Shown here piece after piece: positions 7,201 through 9,204 of a DNA stretch of 9,204 bases. Position 1 is the stretch's first letter. The number at the start of each line of letters is the position of its first letter. The position numbers were made by a program, and so were the translations under genes. Below the pieces are notes generated by a model that was not told where the DNA came from, ran no database searches, and was given only the letters and a program-made list of their open reading frames with translations. Source of the stretch: JAKFFN01 sp036675025 (GTDB taxonomy: Bacteria > Sumerlaeota > Sumerlaeia > Sumerlaeales > Sumerlaeaceae); NCBI GenBank assembly GCA_036675025.1, contig JAKFFN010000204.1, positions 1 to 9,204 on the forward strand. The letters run 5' to 3'.

Positions 7201-8598
7201 AATCAGTATGGGCAGAACGATCCGCTGTTTGATGTCTGTCCTGTATGGATGGCCAGTCCGGAAACCGTCGCGCAGTTGTTTCCGCTCGAGCCGGTTTTCG
7301 ATGCTGTTGTGTTTGATGAAGCCAGCCAGTGCCGGCTTGAGCAGGGCGTGGGGGTGCTCGCCCGCGGTTCCCGCGTTATCATTGCCGGCGATACACGCCA
7401 GCTTCCGCCCACCCGTTTCTTTGAATCCGCCGTTGTTTCCGGTACCGATGCTGATCCTGATTCTGATGATCCCGATGCGCTCTTTACCAGCCAGCAGTCG
7501 GAAATCGAAGACCTGCTGACCGCCGCGCTGAACATCGAAGTCGATCAGAGTTTTCTCGAGATCCACTACCGATCCTCTAATGCGGAGCTGATCGAGTTCA
7601 GCAACAAGGCTTTTTATGGCGGGCGCCTGCAGGCGCTTCCGTCGCGGCCAGATAACGCCAGCCGCGAGCCCGCCGTCCGACTCCACAAGGTTGCCGGGGT
7701 GTACGAGAAGCGGCAGAATGAGATTGAAGCGGACTACGTTGTCGAACTCGTCCGCAAATGGCTCAGCCGGCCTAATCCGCCGTCGGTCGGTATTGTAACA
7801 TTTAACCTCACCCAGAAAGATCTCATTACCGATAAACTCGACGACGCGGCCATGGCTGATCCGGAATTCGGGAAGCTGCTTGAGACAGCCCATGCGCGCG
7901 TTGGTAAAGGTGCTTTCGAGGGGCTATTTGTAAAGAACCTCGAAAGCGTGCAGGGTGATGAGCGTGATGTGATGATTCTCAGCTGCACTTATGGGCCCGA
8001 TACCAAAGGCAAGTTCTACCGCCGGTTCGGACCGCTGGCGCTGTCTGGCGGCGAGCGCCGCCTCAACGTCATCGTCACCCGCGCTCGCGATGTTGTTGAG
8101 GTTGTTACCTCGATTCCCGAAAGCGAATACCTTTCCCTGTCCACCGTGCCTGAGGGCACTAAACCTACCGGCTCCTGGCATTTCATGGATTACCTGCGCT
8201 ACGCGCACCAGCTCGGCCGCACAGCCGCAGATGGCGCCGCCGCGCAGGATCATCCCGCCGCAGCAGAGGCTCCGGCGCCACGGCATAACATTCCGCGCTC
8301 CCGCCTGGTAGATTCGCTGTCAGAAGCGGTGAAAGCACAATCGCAGATTACCCCGTTAACTTACCTTGGTACAGAAGGCTTCCATGTAGACATCGCCTTT
8401 CCTGCCAAGCCCGGCGAGGCTGGCATTGCCGCATCAGTGCAGGTGGATGGGTCACGCTTCCAGAAAGCTGCCGATCCCGCCGAGTGGGAAGTGTACCAGG
8501 CGGGAATCCTGAAGTCGCGCTCCTGGCAACCCGGCGGGCTGTGGAGTCCCCAGGTGTTTCGAGATCCTGAAGGCGTGATCAAAGCCTTGTGTCGGTGA
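4270..8598 (+). CDS. DUF4011-like / UPF1-like SF1 helicase with C-terminal Vsr-like nuclease domain; candidate defence protein
   Basis: A 1442-residue cytoplasmic protein likely to be an ATP-driven DNA or RNA helicase or translocase. The N-terminal part (about 8-280) looks like DUF4011: T-G-A-Y-V-L-F-L-G-Y at 120-129, L-A-P-L-A-F-I-P at 148-155 and V-I-G-M-F-R-L at 258-264. An acidic/alanine linker (about 299-320) follows. The helicase begins with a Q-motif-like D-P-S-Q (336-339) and Walker A G-P-P-G-T-G-K-S at 356-363. About 650 mainly helical residues then separate Walker A from Walker B V-F-D-E-A-S-Q at 1014-1020. Next come motif III G-D-T-R-Q-L-P-P-T at 1040-1048, H-Y-R-S at 1099-1102, V-Q-G-D-E-R-D at 1227-1233 and the arginine-finger motif G-E-R-R-L-N-V-I-V-T-R-A-R at 1261-1273. 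The DEASQ box places it in the UPF1-like SF1B group. The end (about 1340-1442) resembles Vsr/MTES_1575 nucleases, but its catalytic signature is altered. The domain order recalls the Hhe antiphage system. It follows the dipeptidase gene by 44 bases and precedes dprA. The defence role is inferred. Confidence 0.92.
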   Translation: MPEAPSESHRLLDILIERLYASIARGPAINAYPGRSRQRIDMTALEHIPEVEASGVLGELLTGSGKWRAKVPLEKIEDLEEADADDPELKARKKLQRELRAMLRRLSAITEDAWQFQQDTGAYVLFLGYPLLNIPPSSTGFGKSPRVLAPLAFIPISVVVGKGNAPFVELSSATEGTERVFMNEAVKVLLERQLSKSFPPVFEDEEGADPAREIKEIVDAAAAMLELGAAPDLTGWPVTPIPETAALPDKAEILPSAVIGMFRLENQNMIADLQTLKAMQQYPATVAPFLTLKHDLVDESNEEETEGAEAADAAAQAAQQPKYQQHKDEHLVTLADPSQRSAVLMARDTKALVVHGPPGTGKSQTIANIVGDYLARDKRVLIVCEKRTALDVVKNRLDHIGIGHLCAVVHDATRDRTALFKMIRDRLDLLAETQSGSNPANQVKLVNEDLDREQAKLRAYILALREKDETGRNFTELTGEWLQALHHNQALGQAGLTLSVDGVVPAEVYRQQPQVEAVLTRGRECRYEENPWRGRHGFTLQSFMSRNVSDLRTALDAQVESARGSDDGRVEYSPVLPATATLATEAARAGKLSERATLLARSAATASALPVFSAEQTASIRKALDPFAPSAARLGQPLDTELRLGYDSAPATLPEVTSAVAGLQDYLAKGLGLLGWFQFGVRKRAAEITGKYGMALNEPNARRLLSFLEGLRARILLQGTLSQHVSGVAASPLMQDADLSGIWERTHLLADLLGEMDSTEGWQTTADFARHELANPQTASMFPQSLTAIKEDLLRRDALYQRVQRSGLFNDAAINDINSMLLRGDAVQPLASELRDSFDRLECLLRMEEDSHALTGVLGTAALAVAASGLDAQAGWPRLLEPVLAAELKRRLATNKELTAMDATAISTSVNRIQELADRKRELVAKFIDWKWTEKQRTRLLAGTQSRLNSDGADLRRRLAIRGKNASRVRQVIQQGVNQYGQNDPLFDVCPVWMASPETVAQLFPLEPVFDAVVFDEASQCRLEQGVGVLARGSRVIIAGDTRQLPPTRFFESAVVSGTDADPDSDDPDALFTSQQSEIEDLLTAALNIEVDQSFLEIHYRSSNAELIEFSNKAFYGGRLQALPSRPDNASREPAVRLHKVAGVYEKRQNEIEADYVVELVRKWLSRPNPPSVGIVTFNLTQKDLITDKLDDAAMADPEFGKLLETAHARVGKGAFEGLFVKNLESVQGDERDVMILSCTYGPDTKGKFYRRFGPLALSGGERRLNVIVTRARDVVEVVTSIPESEYLSLSTVPEGTKPTGSWHFMDYLRYAHQLGRTAADGAAAQDHPAAAEAPAPRHNIPRSRLVDSLSEAVKAQSQITPLTYLGTEGFHVDIAFPAKPGEAGIAASVQVDGSRFQKAADPAEWEVYQAGILKSRSWQPGGLWSPQVFRDPEGVIKALCR

Positions 8599-8677
8599 GC
8601 CAGGCGCCGCATCAATATAGCTTCTTTGAGAAAAATAGCTTGTAACATTCGCCTCGATCACTGACGACGTTGCGCCT

Positions 8678-9204
8678 ATGGCTATGGATGCTCGTCTGCT
8701 TGACTGGTTAAGTGTGCGGTTGGCGCCGGATATGACCCGGCCCCGCTTTTACTCGTTGATGTCAAAATATGCGACACCGGCGGAAGTCTTTGGTGCTTCG
8801 GGCGCCGAGATCGCGCGGGTACGCGGGTTTGATGCTAACCTGGCCCGAGGGGTGCTGTCGAATCGGGGTGCAGCGGAAGTGCACCGTCATGCGGAAAAAC
8901 TTGAGTCCATGGGCGTACGGATTGTTACGCGGGATGATGCAGATTACCCGGTCAATCTCGCCCAGTCGTCATTAGGCCCTCCGCTGCTGTTCGTGAAAGG
9001 AACGCTGGCGCCGGAGGATCGTTACTCCATCGCCATGGTGGGCAGCCGCCACGCCACCCAGTATGGCCGCGCCGTCTCCAGCCAGTTTGCGGCGGGGCTT
9101 GCTCGTTATGGGATGACTGTAGTCAGCGGATTTGCCCGCGGGATAGATGGCGAAGCCCACAACGCGGCGCTGAAAGCCGGCGGACGAACCATAGCCGTGC
9201 TCGG
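8678..9204 (+). CDS. dprA: DprA/Smf, DNA-processing protein (N-terminal part)
   Basis: DprA binds incoming single-stranded DNA and loads RecA during natural transformation; it is also common in non-transformable bacteria. The 175 visible residues start with a helical, helix-hairpin-helix-like segment (about 8-60, with A-E-I-A-R-V-R-G-F at 43-51). The Rossmann-like core follows: P-P-L-L-F-V-K-G at 101-108, V-G-S-R-H-A-T-Q-Y-G at 121-130 and S-G-F-A-R-G-I-D-G at 150-158, the DNA-binding signature. The window ends in the T-I-A-V-L-G strand. ATG 8678 is preferred; a second ATG at 8684 is possible, and an in-frame TAG at 8636-8638 rules out a much earlier start. No good Shine-Dalgarno sequence is present. 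The 79-base gap after the helicase has no clear terminator, so read-through from the helicase is possible. Confidence 0.95.
   Translation, partial: MAMDARLLDWLSVRLAPDMTRPRFYSLMSKYATPAEVFGASGAEIARVRGFDANLARGVLSNRGAAEVHRHAEKLESMGVRIVTRDDADYPVNLAQSSLGPPLLFVKGTLAPEDRYSIAMVGSRHATQYGRAVSSQFAAGLARYGMTVVSGFARGIDGEAHNAALKAGGRTIAVL

Noticed and set aside
6433..7893. A 486-codon open frame on the minus strand inside the helicase gene
   Set aside because: It lies wholly antisense to a region with unmistakable helicase motifs. Its translation shows no domain, and long antisense frames are common opposite GC-rich genes.
8617..8641. Two copies of ATAGCTT 18 bases apart (8617 and 8635) before dprA
   Set aside because: Seven-base direct repeats in an AT-rich gap are expected by chance; no paired promoter or operator symmetry goes with them.

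Overview
This is a gene-dense stretch of a bacterial chromosome with six protein genes, two of them cut by the window ends. Housekeeping functions (folate C1 metabolism, DNA processing) flank less ordinary genes. I cannot fix the phylum. An apparently exported D-Ala-D-Ala dipeptidase-type enzyme and the mix of families would fit a Gram-negative host of moderate GC content, but this is only suggestive. I see no rRNA, tRNA, CRISPR array, insertion sequence or integrase.

Layout. (1) 1-335, minus strand: N-terminal part of FolD. (2) 336-470: AT-rich divergent intergenic region. (3) 471-2138, plus: a YidE/YbjL (AspT-like) membrane transporter with two central RCK_C (TrkA-C) domains. It converges, with only 6 bases between stop codons, on (4) 2145-3038, minus: a UbiA-superfamily prenyltransferase with atypical aspartate motifs. 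(5) 3145-3423, minus: a 92-residue protein resembling the DUF6794 pattern, upstream of and possibly co-transcribed with the UbiA gene. (6) 3424-3517: divergent intergenic region with a nested inverted repeat. (7) 3518-4225, plus: a VanX/DdpX-type D-alanyl-D-alanine dipeptidase with two plausible starts, one giving a possible signal peptide and one giving a cytoplasmic form. (8) 4226-4269: short gap with a 17-base palindrome and a very strong ribosome binding site. (9) 4270-8598, plus: a 1442-residue DUF4011-like / UPF1-like superfamily 1 helicase with a C-terminal Vsr/MTES_1575-like nuclease fold. (10) 8678 to the end, plus: N-terminal part of DprA/Smf.

The most interesting object is the large helicase. 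Its order of domains (DUF4011-like, split SF1 helicase, Vsr-like C-terminal domain) is that of single-gene antiphage candidates such as Hhe. In this copy the helicase motifs are intact, while the C-terminal nuclease signature looks degraded (Q-V-D-G followed by F-Q where E-x-D-G followed by Y-H is expected). The protein may therefore act as an ATP-driven nucleic-acid sensor or remodeller rather than a nuclease, or it may use a different active site. No partner gene is evident in the window. The other genes do not form one obvious pathway: the dipeptidase acts on cell-wall D-Ala-D-Ala, UbiA on a prenyl substrate, and the YidE-like protein on an unknown anion or amino acid.
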